The notes: generated by a model not told the origin, from the sequence alone. A stretch of 64,000 nt of DNA from Bacillota bacterium (GCA_023436115.1 JAEZKQ010000008.1:1-64000), one strand, 5' to 3'; shown: positions 1 through 8,458, numbered from the stretch's first letter. Translations and numbers: made by a program.

Positions 1-2174
1 TATTCTCGGGGTTGCATTACAACGATGACACACCCGCTGCGCCCAAGGTTACGGCTAAGGCGGGCTGGACATTTACCGGCTGGTCTCCGGCTGTGGCAGA
101 CAAAGTAACGGGCACAGTCGTCTATAATGCAAAGTACACACAGAATGCGTATACTGTAACGTTTAACATCGGAGCAAACGGGACAACGAGCGACACCACC
201 GTATTTACGGGATTGCATTACAACGATGACACACCCGATGCGCCCAGTGTAACGGCCAACGATGGCTGGACATTTACGGGCTGGTCTCCGGCTGTGGCAG
301 ACAAAGTGACGGGCACAGTCGTCTATAATGCACAGTACACACAGAATGCGTATACTGTAACGTTTAACATCGGAACGAACGGGACAACGAGCGATACCAC
401 CGTATTCTCAGGGTTGCATTATAATGATGATACACCCGTTGCGCCCAGTATAACGGCTAACGATGGCTGGACATTTACCGGCTGGTCTCCGGCTGTGGCA
501 GACAAAGTGACGGGCACAGTCGTCTATAATGCACAGTACACACAGAATGAGTATACTGTAACGTTTAACATCGGAGCAAACGGGACAACGAGCGATACCA
601 CCGTATTTACGGGATTGCATTACAATGATGATACACCCCTTGCGCCCAGTGTAACGGCCAACGTTGGCTGGACATTTACCGGCTGGTCTCCGGCTGTGGC
701 AGACAAAGTAACCAGTACGGTTGTCTATAACGCACAGTACACACAGAATGTATATACTGTAACGTTTAATGTTGGAGCAAACGGAACAACGAGCGACACT
801 GTTACATACACAGGTCTGCATTTCGGGGATGCTTTCCCGGCCGCACCCAACGTAACGGCCAAGGCGGGCTGGACATTTACAGGATGGCCGACCATGCCTG
901 CTACTGTTATAGGAAATGCAACGTTTAATGCGGCTTACACACGCAACAGTTATATCGTTACCTTTGTAGATTTTAACGGAAACATACTGGGTACGGATAC
1001 GGTGTTTTACGGTGAAGACGCAACGCCTCCAGCCCCTCCGTCACGTGAAGGTTACACGTTCACAGGCTGGAGCGCGGGCTATAATAACATTACAAGTGCC
1101 GTCACATTAACGGCGCAGTATGCCATTAAAACATATACCGTCGTGTTCTACGCTGTGGATGGCGTGACACCCCTTGGCTCTGCGCAGACGGTCAATTGGG
1201 GCAGCGCTGCCGCGCCTGTGACAGCACCGGCATTAGCAGGCCAAACATTCAGCAGGTGGGCACTAACCGGAGACGATGAGGCAGCCGAGACAAGCTTAAG
1301 CAATGTTCGTGAAAATATTAGGGCGGTGGCGCAATATACACCCAACACCTATACCGTCACGTTTGTGGATTATGACGGGACACCGCTTGGTACAGTAAAC
1401 GTGCTGTATGGCGGCAGCGTGAGCGCACCCGCAACGCCGCAGCGTCAGGGTTATACGTTTACCGGCTGGAATGCCCCGCTTAGCGGCGTGACGCAGGATA
1501 TGACAGTTACAGCGCGCTATAGAATCAATACATATACAGTCACTTTTGCGGACTATGACGGAACGGTGCTGGCCGAGTCCACGGTAAATTGGAACACCGG
1601 GGCGACAGCACCCGCAGTGCCCGAAAGGGATGGATTTACATTTACCGGATGGGATATCCCGTTTGACGCTGTAACTTCCGATATCACTGTCACAGCCCAA
1701 TATGAGGCGATGACGGTGTTGGCGGATGAAGAAGTACCGGCTGCAACTGATGAGCAGTTTGAAGCAGAAGAAATACCGGTTACAGTAGAGGATGAGCCGA
1801 TTCCTGAAGTCAACGTAGACAGCAATAGCTGGATGTGGTGGCTGCTGCTGATCCCTGTAATAGGACTTCTGCTCTGGCTGTTGCTGGCTTGGCTTACAGT
1901 GGTTCCGGTGGCAGAAGCCATAACCGCGAATGCCGACGGTACATTCACAATACAGTGGGGCTATAAAAACAGGAAACTGCGCAAATACACAGTGGAGGAA
2001 GAAGATTCCTTGCTGACAGCCGTTAAAGGCGCAATAGTCACGACAGGCCAGCCGCCCGTGACATTTGAAAAGGGCGAGCATAATGATGTCTTTAAGACAG
2101 TGGTACTGGCCGGTTCAACAGTGCAATGGCAAATTAAAAGACGCAAAGAGAAGGTTGAACTGAAAGAAAAATAG
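1..2174 (+). CDS. Surface protein with Listeria-Bacteroides repeats and C-terminal TM anchor (5' end outside window)
   Basis: The reading frame is open at the left edge, so the true start lies upstream; the first in-frame TTG at 12 is inside a repeat and is not a start. The visible ~720 residues hold about nine InlB-B/Flg_new type repeats, each with a YTFTGW-like core and a YTVTF strand. The first four are 67-residue units that are almost identical, the later five are diverged. A short acidic Glu/Pro linker (about residues 575-605) precedes one strong TM segment (about 611-632, WMWWLLLIPVIGLLLW), and a ~90-residue basic tail follows. This predicts a wall-spanning or adhesive exoprotein held by a TM helix rather than an LPXTG sorting signal; I see no LPXTG. 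Such repeats are known in bacterial adhesins and internalins; the ligand is unknown. Confidence 0.85.
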   Translation, partial: FSGLHYNDDTPAAPKVTAKAGWTFTGWSPAVADKVTGTVVYNAKYTQNAYTVTFNIGANGTTSDTTVFTGLHYNDDTPDAPSVTANDGWTFTGWSPAVADKVTGTVVYNAQYTQNAYTVTFNIGTNGTTSDTTVFSGLHYNDDTPVAPSITANDGWTFTGWSPAVADKVTGTVVYNAQYTQNEYTVTFNIGANGTTSDTTVFTGLHYNDDTPLAPSVTANVGWTFTGWSPAVADKVTSTVVYNAQYTQNVYTVTFNVGANGTTSDTVTYTGLHFGDAFPAAPNVTAKAGWTFTGWPTMPATVIGNATFNAAYTRNSYIVTFVDFNGNILGTDTVFYGEDATPPAPPSREGYTFTGWSAGYNNITSAVTLTAQYAIKTYTVVFYAVDGVTPLGSAQTVNWGSAAAPVTAPALAGQTFSRWALTGDDEAAETSLSNVRENIRAVAQYTPNTYTVTFVDYDGTPLGTVNVLYGGSVSAPATPQRQGYTFTGWNAPLSGVTQDMTVTARYRINTYTVTFADYDGTVLAESTVNWNTGATAPAVPERDGFTFTGWDIPFDAVTSDITVTAQYEAMTVLADEEVPAATDEQFEAEEIPVTVEDEPIPEVNVDSNSWMWWLLLIPVIGLLLWLLLAWLTVVPVAEAITANADGTFTIQWGYKNRKLRKYTVEEEDSLLTAVKGAIVTTGQPPVTFEKGEHNDVFKTVVLAGSTVQWQIKRRKEKVELKEK
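12..815 (+). repeat. Four near-identical 201-bp tandem coding repeats
   Basis: Units begin at 12, 213, 414 and 615, each at a TTGCATTA word, with an exact 201-bp period (67 codons). They differ at only a few positions. The fifth unit, from 816, is clearly diverged. The near identity at DNA level indicates recent duplication or gene conversion and makes copy number prone to change. Confidence 0.9.
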
Positions 2175-2198
2175 AATCTTGAATACGGGTATATAAAG

Positions 2199-2230
2199 GG
2201 CTGCATCCATCACGGGTGCAGCCTTATCTT
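2199..2230 (+). terminator. Rho-independent terminator after the repeat protein
   Basis: GGCTGCA (2199-2205) pairs with TGCAGCC (2217-2223) and is followed by a T-rich stretch (TTATCTTTT). It lies 25 bases after the stop codon. Confidence 0.7.
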
Positions 2231-2462
2231 TTCGTTATCCAATTTTACTTTGAACCTTTAGCAGCAAAGAGTAAGCGCCATGATATAATCGAGCGGCTCT
2301 TCAGCGACAGCCTCCCCAGTCTTTCATATAAGCGCAGCGCGGGATTATCCTTGGATACGCTAAGCGACACCTGCTTATAACCTTATAGGTGTTTCATAGG
2401 ATTGTATCTCACGAACGAGGCAGGGCGTTTTTGCTGTCTGTATATCGGTTAGCTCTGTAAAA
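2231..2462. other. Intergenic region with no supported gene
   Basis: This lies between two convergent genes. No start with a ribosome binding site opens a credible frame. A short stretch around 2310-2390 weakly recalls an acetyltransferase core when read with frame changes, but this is too weak to call. Confidence 0.4.
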
Positions 2463-3278
2463 TCAGCGCGGCTGCACATCGCCGCTGCCTTGATCGGAAA
2501 CGGATACGCTCGGGCTGCCCTCATAGGTGATATCTCCGGAGCCGTTGACGCTGCCGGTCAGCTTGCCCGATACATTTAAATTCACATTGCCGCTGCCATA
2601 TATGCCGACATCGGCATTCTTGGTGGCGCAATTGAACGCGTTATAGCAGCCCGAACCGTTGACAGAAACGCTGATCTCATCCGCTGTTCCTGCAGTCTCG
2701 ATATCGCCGCTGCCGTCTATGCCCGCGTCTAAAGCCTTCGCTGTCACATCCAATTCGGCAGTGCCCGATCCGTTGATATTGACCGACAGCGTTTGAGCTT
2801 CCAGTTTTAACGCAATATCGCCCGAGCTGCCGATTTGCACGTCAAAGGTTTGGCCTTTCATCGCTTCGTTCCCGGCCAGCGTGATGCACCCGCTGCCGTT
2901 CGATTCAATCAAACCGCCGCTGAAAGCAGGGATCGTGACGGTCATTCTTTTGCTCAGCACAATGCTGGTACCATCTTCATAGGATACCGATAGCACGCCC
3001 CGTGTATCCTGTCGCAGCTCTATGAGATCGATGAGGTTGCTTTCCCCCTCAATGATGGCTTCACCCGTAAGGCTCGGGTCAATCACGACGTCGATGGAAC
3101 CCATGTTTTTTACGCCGCTGAGTTGCTGATCGAGTGTCACCGTTTTTGTTTCCATATCACCGTTTCCGACGACGGTTTTCATATTATCCAGATTGATGTA
3201 GAAATGACAGCCCGCAAGAGCCGCTGTCAGCATCGCGATAAGAGATATAATGATGAGTCCTTTAATACGCTGATTCAT
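2463..3278 (-). CDS. DUF2807 (head-GIN domain) lipoprotein
   Basis: This is a 271-residue exported lipoprotein. The N-terminus MNQRIKG is followed by a hydrophobic core and the lipobox LAGC, so the Cys is the predicted lipidation site. The mature part is a beta-rich head-GIN domain: repeated N/D-GSG turns (NGSG, DGSGD, YGSGN, NGSGD) recur about every 20 residues and are typical of the right-handed beta-solenoid of DUF2807 proteins. The ATG at 3278 is chosen because GGAGG lies 8 bases before it; the longer frame from 3293 would begin at a TTG overlapping that ribosome binding site. The family's function is unknown; members are cell-envelope proteins. Confidence 0.85.
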   Translation of the reverse strand: MNQRIKGLIIISLIAMLTAALAGCHFYINLDNMKTVVGNGDMETKTVTLDQQLSGVKNMGSIDVVIDPSLTGEAIIEGESNLIDLIELRQDTRGVLSVSYEDGTSIVLSKRMTVTIPAFSGGLIESNGSGCITLAGNEAMKGQTFDVQIGSSGDIALKLEAQTLSVNINGSGTAELDVTAKALDAGIDGSGDIETAGTADEISVSVNGSGCYNAFNCATKNADVGIYGSGNVNLNVSGKLTGSVNGSGDITYEGSPSVSVSDQGSGDVQPR

Positions 3279-3417
3279 AATACAATCCTCCAAAGAATTA
3301 GAAATCTTAATTATGTATGATTATAACATAGAGAGCCTGCCATAAAAAGCTATTTTAAGACTTGCACATACAAATTATACTACATACTGTATCTAGTGTC
3401 CGGGGCGTTGGTTAATA

Positions 3418-3426
3418 TGATATAAT
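3418..3426 (+). promoter_or_regulatory. Extended -10 promoter element
   Basis: TGATATAAT matches the extended -10 consensus (TGn plus TATAAT, the hexamer at 3421-3426). No good -35 is seen. Transcription starting near 3433 would exclude the ATG at 3425 as start of the next gene and supports the ATG at 3458. Confidence 0.5.
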
Positions 3427-3457
3427 GATGGCAGATTTTATTAATGAGGAAAAAGCA

Positions 3458-4252
3458 ATGCAAGATTATACGACTGTGATTTATTATATGAAGGATGCTG
3501 TTTTTGTGGCAGCAGACGCGCTTGGTGGCACAAATGCGGGCGGCGCGTGCGACGCGGCGGTGGCAGCGTTGCTTAGAGGGTGGTTCGCGAAGCAGAACGA
3601 ACCGGTCGCGGTGCTGGCCGACGGGCTGCCCGTGCCGGTGCTGGCTCACAGCGAAAAACAGCTTGAAGACTATGCCCAGCGGCTCGCGTATCACGACGGC
3701 CCGTGCTTTGCGGTAGCGGCGCTGAGCGGCACAGCAGCGTATGAGCGCGGCCTGCGCGACTATTGCGTGGCTGTTGCGTATCTGGAAAATCGGGAGCTTA
3801 AAGCCGCCATGGTATACGACCCGGCTCACGCAGAGCTTTTTCACGCGGTGCAGAACCTGGGCGCATACTTAAACGGCAAAAGCATTAAAGCGTCCGGCAG
3901 AAAAAGTCTCATGGAGGCGTATCTGTCCGTTGACCATGGCACACTGCGTATGGGAAAGGAAGAGGCGCTGCGCGGCCTTATCATGCAAGCCCAGCATGTG
4001 CGCTGTGGCGCGCCGTTTTCTCTTGCACTTTGCTATGCGGCGTGCGGACGTATCGACGCGGCAGTCGGCCGGGGTCAGTCGTTTATCGATAGCGCGGCGG
4101 GGCTGCTGATTGCCAAGGAAGCGGGCGCGAAGCTTTTGAACGAGGATGGAAACCCGCTTGCACCGTTTGACCAGATCGGGCAGCGCATCAGTGCGGCGGC
4201 GGCGTGTCCCGGCATCGCGAAGGAGTTAGGAGAGATCATCGCGGGGCTGTAA
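3458..4252 (+). CDS. Inositol monophosphatase-family protein lacking the catalytic motif
   Basis: This 264-residue protein aligns with the inositol monophosphatase/HisN-type fold: a VYDPAHAELFHA segment followed by GAYLNGKSI (about 119-143) and the late D-SAAGLLIAKEAG motif (about 220-233). The metal-binding signature DPLDGT is instead AALSGT (about 87-92), so both aspartates and the proline are gone, and the GEE segment that normally precedes it is not recognisable. It is therefore probably catalytically inactive on classical substrates, or a diverged binding protein. The start at 3458 has GAGGA 8 bases upstream. Family assignment rests on the conserved C-terminal half; the role is unknown. 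Confidence 0.7.
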   Translation: MQDYTTVIYYMKDAVFVAADALGGTNAGGACDAAVAALLRGWFAKQNEPVAVLADGLPVPVLAHSEKQLEDYAQRLAYHDGPCFAVAALSGTAAYERGLRDYCVAVAYLENRELKAAMVYDPAHAELFHAVQNLGAYLNGKSIKASGRKSLMEAYLSVDHGTLRMGKEEALRGLIMQAQHVRCGAPFSLALCYAACGRIDAAVGRGQSFIDSAAGLLIAKEAGAKLLNEDGNPLAPFDQIGQRISAAAACPGIAKELGEIIAGL

Positions 4253-4298
4253 TAGCATCTGTAAAACTACTTAGACAAGGGTAATTGGGGGATTCACT

Positions 4299-4632
4299 AT
4301 GAAGGTTGGCATGATAAGGTGTCTGCAAACGGAAGATTACTGTCCGGGAACGACGGATTTCGCTATGATAAAAAACAAGCAGGGTGCTTTTAAAGGGGTA
4401 GAAGGGGATATTGAAATCGTCGGTATGGTTTCCTGCGGCCGCTGTCCCGGCAAAAAAGCGGTGCTCAGAGCGAAAGAACTCGTAAACCCGGGGCGCGGAT
4501 ACCATTGCCTTTGCGTCATGCATACAAAAGGGAACGCCGATCGGGTTTGCGTGCCCGTTTGCCAAGAAGATGAAAGACTGTGTGGCCAGCGCGGTTGGCG
4601 ACGACATCATCATATTGGATTATACGCATTAA
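4299..4632 (+). pseudogene. CGGC-domain protein, frameshifted
   Basis: The first 63 codons read as a CGGC-domain (PF08821) protein: MKVGMIRC, CPGTTDF, GDIEIVGM and CGRCPGKKAV (the eponymous CGGC is CGRC here). After codon GTA-AAC at 4482-4487 the frame changes. Dropping one C at about 4488 restores RGADTIAFASCIQKG, then IGFACPFAKKM and a natural end DYTH-stop at 4630-4632. The frame as it stands instead runs to 4649 with an unrelated basic tail. A one-base insertion in CCCGGGG, or a sequencing error there, explains it. The start has GGGGGA upstream. CGGC proteins are small cysteine-rich proteins of unknown function in anaerobes. Confidence 0.75.
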
Positions 4633-4733
4633 AAGATTTGCATGCGTAGAAGGGCACTGAGTATATGATAGATTATATGATAATGTGCATCTTCTTTGAC
4701 TACATATGCAAGGAGTGAGCGTTATGTTGGTTC

Positions 4734-4847
4734 ATGGTTATAGTTGGAAAGTTAGACCTCGTAACACGATTTCTTGACCAAGAAATTCAATTCGCAGATG
4801 AAAACTTTAAGCCCGAACCGAAAGGCGAACAGAACCTACCACTTTAG
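4734..4847 (+). CDS. Possible small ORF (37 codons), uncertain
   Basis: This frame starts MVIVGKLDLVTRFLDQE and ends LPL-stop inside a terminator hairpin. The AAGGAG at about 4710 better serves an ATG at 4724 in another frame, which stops after 17 codons. A frameshift may join the two. The composition looks protein-like but I recognise no family. Given the decayed surroundings it may be a gene remnant. Confidence 0.25.
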   Translation: MVIVGKLDLVTRFLDQEIQFADENFKPEPKGEQNLPL

Positions 4848-4857
4848 TGGTTTTTTT
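4838..4857 (+). terminator. Short hairpin terminator
   Basis: ACCAC (4838-4842), loop TTTA, GTGGT (4847-4851), followed by seven T. It closes whatever transcription unit crosses 4700-4840. Confidence 0.55.
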
Positions 4858-4928
4858 ATTTATATATTAATATACAGTAAAAAATGTTATTATTTAGATA
4901 AAAATAGCGAAAAATAGAGGAAAAAATT

Positions 4929-5365
4929 ATGGATAACTTGAAGAACAAGCCGGAGTATGATGGTAATACCATTAATCAAATAGAAAACAAAGCTGTACAA
5001 CAAATAAATCAGCGGGCAACGATTACCAAGATGATGCTTCAAAGGCTGAACGTGACGAAGAAATTGTGAATCTTTTTAAATATGTTGAGCGTCTTGGTAA
5101 AAAGATTGGGAAGGGGCTTATTGACACTATAAGTTCCTTTATAGCGCTATGACTGACCCAAGAACACCGTTCGAGGTTAAGGCCATAGCTATAGCAGCAC
5201 TAATATACTTTATCAGGCCCATTCGACGAGATTCCTGATGTTTTTCCTGGTGTCGGTTTTGCTGATGATGCTGCTGCGCTCACCGCTGCTGTTGCTGCGA
5301 TAACTGTAATACTAATAAAGCATGGAATTCATTTGGAGGAAGATAAAGAACAAGCGAAGAAGTGA
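4929..5365 (+). pseudogene. YkvA-like (DUF1232) membrane protein pseudogene with three frameshifts
   Basis: Stitching three frames gives one coherent protein. The first part begins MDNLKNKPEYDG; the second, from about 5021, reads DYQDDASKAERDEEIVN; the third, from about 5140, reads YSAMTDPRTPFEVKAI and IAALIYFIRPI; the last, from 5225, reads DEIPDVFPGVGFADDAAAL and ends EQAKK-stop at 5363-5365. The P-F-EVKA, AALIYF-PIDEIPD and G-G-ADDA segments are the DUF1232/YkvA signature. Frame changes fall near 5018 (base lost), 5138 (base lost) and 5224 (base gained). As sequenced no intact product is possible. Confidence 0.75.
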
Positions 5366-5538
5366 GCAAGACATTTCAATATCCCATACACCTTAACCGA
5401 TTTTTCGATATTTTGCCTATAACTTAACTGTTACGGTGAACCTATCGATGAAATAATAGAGAATCATATAGGGCTTATGTGGGTAGCATTATGCTATAGC
5501 TGACTATCAAGTCATATAAGAATAATCAGATTCTTAGG
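5366..5538. other. AT-rich stretch without a supported gene
   Basis: Stops occur in all frames. A short frame around 5421-5502 (GEPIDEIIENHIGLM) looks protein-like but has no start or ribosome binding site, so I treat it as possible debris of a decayed gene. Confidence 0.4.
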
Positions 5539-5620
5539 TTAAACTGATTTGCTTAACCATAACTGCACAGCCGCTCCAAACACAAAATTTCCGCCGAAAA
5601 ACACTAACAACGGTGATATG
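5539..5620 (-). pseudogene. Remnant of a LysE-family exporter C-terminus
   Basis: Read on the reverse strand, about 5558-5620 encodes LLVFFGGNFVFGAAVQL. This matches the C-terminal end of the intact LysE exporter at 8459-9088 (LLVFFGGNFIYGAVVQI); the frame then runs on a few codons to a TAA at 5539. Nothing LysE-like is seen before it. This is therefore the last ~20 codons of a lost paralogue. Confidence 0.55.
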
Positions 5621-5646
5621 AAAGCACTCTTTCAGCGTTTTTTTAT
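5617..5646 (+). terminator. Hairpin terminator
   Basis: TGAAAG, loop CACT, CTTTCA, then GCG and seven T. It isolates the decayed region from the marR-like promoter downstream. Confidence 0.5.
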
Positions 5647-5667
5647 TTGTCGTGTTTTAAAAAACAA

Positions 5668-5696
5668 TTGACAGGTGAATAAAACGCCATTAAAAT
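5668..5696 (+). promoter_or_regulatory. Promoter of the MarR/MFS unit
   Basis: TTGACA (5668-5673), 17-base spacer, TAAAAT (5691-5696), placed 45 bases before the MarR start codon. Confidence 0.7.
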
Positions 5697-5741
5697 AGTG
5701 GCTCTGGCAACTAATCCATCTAATAATATGAGAGAGCAGGC

Positions 5742-6182
5742 ATGAATATGATTATGAGGGATGTCTGGGCCATACAACGTTATGGCTTTATCTACATATC
5801 GGATAGGCTTATGGGCACTTCCGTGCACGGCGGCGATTTTATGGTGTTGGACTATCTAGATACACATACCGATGTTGACCAAGAAATGATCGCGGACTAT
5901 ATGATGCTGGATAAGGCGACCATTACAAAATCATTGGCACGTTTAGAACAGTTCGGTTATCTGTGCCGCACAACGAATTCCGATGACAGACGCAAAAAAA
6001 ACGTCTATTTGACAGATGAGGGCCGCCGCATCCACGGTAAAATCAAGTCCGTCGCCAAGGAATGGAAGGAAGTTTTGATCGACGGATTTACAGCAGAAGA
6101 AATTGAGCAGTTTGCACAATTATGCGGCAAGGCTGCAAAAAATGCACAGGTAAAATACAAAGAAATAAAAAATCAAGTTTAA
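5742..6182 (+). CDS. MarR-family transcriptional regulator
   Basis: This 146-residue winged-helix regulator has the MarR layout. The recognition region is DQEMIADYMMLDKATITKSL (about 47-66), followed by LEQFGYLCR and the wing DDRRKKNVYLTDEGRR (about 81-96), with flanking helices for dimerisation. It probably controls the transporter gene that starts 56 bases downstream, the usual arrangement of a MarR repressor with a drug efflux pump. The ligand is unknown. Confidence 0.9.
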   Translation: MNMIMRDVWAIQRYGFIYISDRLMGTSVHGGDFMVLDYLDTHTDVDQEMIADYMMLDKATITKSLARLEQFGYLCRTTNSDDRRKKNVYLTDEGRRIHGKIKSVAKEWKEVLIDGFTAEEIEQFAQLCGKAAKNAQVKYKEIKNQV

Positions 6183-6238
6183 ATGTTTGGCAGTATCATT
6201 TTTATTATATCCTGTCGACACAACGGAAAGGCTATTTG

Positions 6239-7669
6239 ATGAACGAAACAACTGAGAACGAAAATGTCCTTGTAAACGAGAAAGCAAACAAAAGCACCCT
6301 TTATGTTCTTGTGCTGACTCTTATTATCACCGTGATGAACGGTACTGTCTTCAATGTTGCACTGCCAACGATAATATCGGATCTGGGGCTATCGATGCTT
6401 CAGGGTAGCTGGATTGGCACAGCCTATTTAACGATTTTTGCAGTCGGCACACTAACATACGGTAAACTTACCGAAAAATTTAAGATATCCACGCTGATTA
6501 CATTCGGCCTTGTGACGCTATGTATCGGATCGATTATTGGTCTGGTTACCAAAAACTTTACTTTTTTGATCGTTAGCCGTCTCATTCAGGCGGTTGGCTC
6601 CTCTGTTATGCCTACAATGGGCCAACTCATACCCTACCGCTTGTTCCCCGCAAATAAACGTGGTCAGGCGCTAGGTCTCGTTGCCGCCGGCATGGCGTTA
6701 GGTGGGTTGCTAGGCGCGCTTGTGTCCGGCGTCATCACGACGTTTTTAGGATGGCGGTGGTTGTTCGTAATGCCGCTTATCGTACTCTTTGTGCTGCCCG
6801 TATTTCGTCATAACCTTCGCGGTGAAGCTCCACCGCTCCACCCGGAGACGCGTATAGATTGGTTCGGGGGGCTACTACTGCTGCTCACTGTGGCATCACT
6901 AATGCTTACGTTTACGCTGCTGAACATATGGATGGCTTTGGTTACAGCCTTACTGATTGTGGCATTGGTATTCTGGATGCGCCGCTCAACGCAGCCCTTC
7001 CTGCAGTTATCCATATTTGCAAATAAACAGTTTATCATTCTATTGGTTGCTACGGTCATGTTCGGTATACTCAGCTTTGGCATACCGTTCATACTACCGC
7101 TTATGTTAGCCAATATACAAGCGGCGGACGCGGCGGCGATCAGCCTCGTCATTTTCCCGGGAACGGTTATAGCGGCTTTGGTGGCACGCACTGGGGGGCG
7201 GCTGATCGACAAAAAGGGCAATGCTTTTATGGTTAAGATATCGGTAATACCCATGATTGTTTTGCTTGTTATTCTGGCCGTGACCTGCGGTTGGTCTATG
7301 ATCTTTACAGCTATATTAATGGTATTTTTCTGCATGGCCCAGGTGTTCCTGCAGACTGCTCTGAACAACAGTGTATCCCATACACTTTCGCCAAAGGAAA
7401 GCGGCGTGGGATTTGGTATGTTCACCATGACCACCTACATATCCGGTGCACTGGCAAACGTGTTGATCGGTCTGCTGGTAAACTTCTTTATGCTAACACC
7501 GGTGCAGCTTAGCCCCGTGCTAATAAATAGCGACGCATATGCATACAGCAATGCACTACTTGCGATGATTGTGCCCGCAATATTGATTGGATTAATGTTT
7601 ATCGTATTTTTCAGAAAGCACAAAGCCAATAAAGTAGTAACGGAAGAGACCATAGATGCCAAGTCGTAA
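6239..7669 (+). CDS. MFS drug efflux transporter, DHA2 (14-TM) type
   Basis: This 476-residue multi-pass membrane protein has the drug:H+ antiporter motifs: NGTVFNVALPTI in TM1, G-LTEKFKIS in loop 2-3, an R-LIQAVGSS motif in TM4 and the motif-C-like GLVAAGMALGGLLGALVSG in TM5. Its length and hydrophobic pattern fit the EmrB/QacA group. The ATG at 6239 is chosen over an upstream frame that overlaps the MarR gene; GGAAAGG lies before it. It is probably co-transcribed with and regulated by the MarR protein. The substrate cannot be inferred. Confidence 0.9.
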   Translation: MNETTENENVLVNEKANKSTLYVLVLTLIITVMNGTVFNVALPTIISDLGLSMLQGSWIGTAYLTIFAVGTLTYGKLTEKFKISTLITFGLVTLCIGSIIGLVTKNFTFLIVSRLIQAVGSSVMPTMGQLIPYRLFPANKRGQALGLVAAGMALGGLLGALVSGVITTFLGWRWLFVMPLIVLFVLPVFRHNLRGEAPPLHPETRIDWFGGLLLLLTVASLMLTFTLLNIWMALVTALLIVALVFWMRRSTQPFLQLSIFANKQFIILLVATVMFGILSFGIPFILPLMLANIQAADAAAISLVIFPGTVIAALVARTGGRLIDKKGNAFMVKISVIPMIVLLVILAVTCGWSMIFTAILMVFFCMAQVFLQTALNNSVSHTLSPKESGVGFGMFTMTTYISGALANVLIGLLVNFFMLTPVQLSPVLINSDAYAYSNALLAMIVPAILIGLMFIVFFRKHKANKVVTEETIDAKS

Positions 7670-7761
7670 GAACACATTGCTCGTTTGAAGCGGGTTTTTT
7701 ACACCGTTAAGGCAAAGACACAAGAATCTTTGGTGTACATATTGGGTTGGAATTGACAATG

Positions 7762-7791
7762 AACACCTCGTTTGAAAATAAACGGGGTGTT
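7762..7791. terminator. Strong 12-bp hairpin between convergent genes
   Basis: AACACCTCGTTT (7762-7773), loop GAAAAT, AAACGGGGTGTT (7780-7791), with a single G-U pair. It lies between the MFS gene and the convergent VOC gene and probably acts as a terminator, although the following T tract (ATCATTT) is poor. Confidence 0.55.
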
Positions 7792-7928
7792 ATCATTTCA
7801 GCAGCAAGAATAAAGTGGTTTATATTAGCAATAAGCTTTCGTAGTTGGCTGAAAAGTACCTGTCTCGTAACTGCATAACGCTCCCCGCGTTTTCTCATTC
7901 TTAATACTATTTAATGCTAACAAACTTT

Positions 7929-8354
7929 CTATAGCAACGCAAAATGGGGACTCTCAAAGATACGTTTCATTTGACATAAGCAAAAAGGGTGTCCGGCGGG
8001 GTCAAACATAACTGTCCACCTGCCAGAAAACTGTTTATCTGCAATTATTGCCCCGCATTGGATTGCGTATTGAACCGCCTTTTCTAAATCATTAACTGCG
8101 AAGTCGATATGCGCCATTTGCTGCTGAGCTTGAGGCTCTTCCGACCACACAGGCGGTTTATACTCGGGGTTACGCTGAAGTGTTATACCGGGATACGCCC
8201 CCTTTTTTGTCCCCGGAGCGCCCACGATTGCATAGTCTTCATCATAGAATGGTATTTCCCATTTGAGCAGAACCGCGTAGAATTTCGCTAGTTCATGCGG
8301 GTATTTACAGTCCAGTGTAAATGCGCTCATCTTGATTTTCAGTTCATCATCCAT
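7929..8354 (-). CDS. VOC (glyoxalase/bleomycin-resistance-like) superfamily protein
   Basis: This is a 141-residue protein with two beta-alpha-beta-beta-beta modules. It contains DCKYPHELAKFYAVLLKWEI at the start of module 1 and HIDFAVNDLEKAVQYAIQCGA and MFDPAGHPFCLCQ in module 2, as in the Glo_EDI_BRP-like 'VOC' family. The start at 8354 has GGAGAG 8 bases upstream; the longer frame to 8402 has no ribosome binding site. The enzymatic role is unknown; it is monocistronic. Confidence 0.8.
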   Translation of the reverse strand: MDDELKIKMSAFTLDCKYPHELAKFYAVLLKWEIPFYDEDYAIVGAPGTKKGAYPGITLQRNPEYKPPVWSEEPQAQQQMAHIDFAVNDLEKAVQYAIQCGAIIADKQFSGRWTVMFDPAGHPFCLCQMKRIFESPHFALL

Positions 8355-8458
8355 AACGTTAACTCTCCGTAATATAAAAATGGTATGACAACATGATTCC
8401 AATATCCTGTCTATTATTGCTATAATAGCTTATCCATTATATATAATAGGTTCTCGAG

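Noticed and set aside
12..815. CRISPR-like regular repeat array
   Set aside because: The 201-bp units are contiguous, in frame and encode protein; there are no short repeats with unique spacers.
1296..2081. Long reverse-strand frame (261 codons) opposite the repeat protein
   Set aside because: It has no ribosome binding site, and its composition (Cys/His/Arg-rich) is typical of an antisense shadow of Gly/Thr/Tyr-rich repeats.
2310..2390. Possible remnant of an acetyltransferase gene
   Set aside because: Only a weak resemblance after frame changes; no start, no clear motif.
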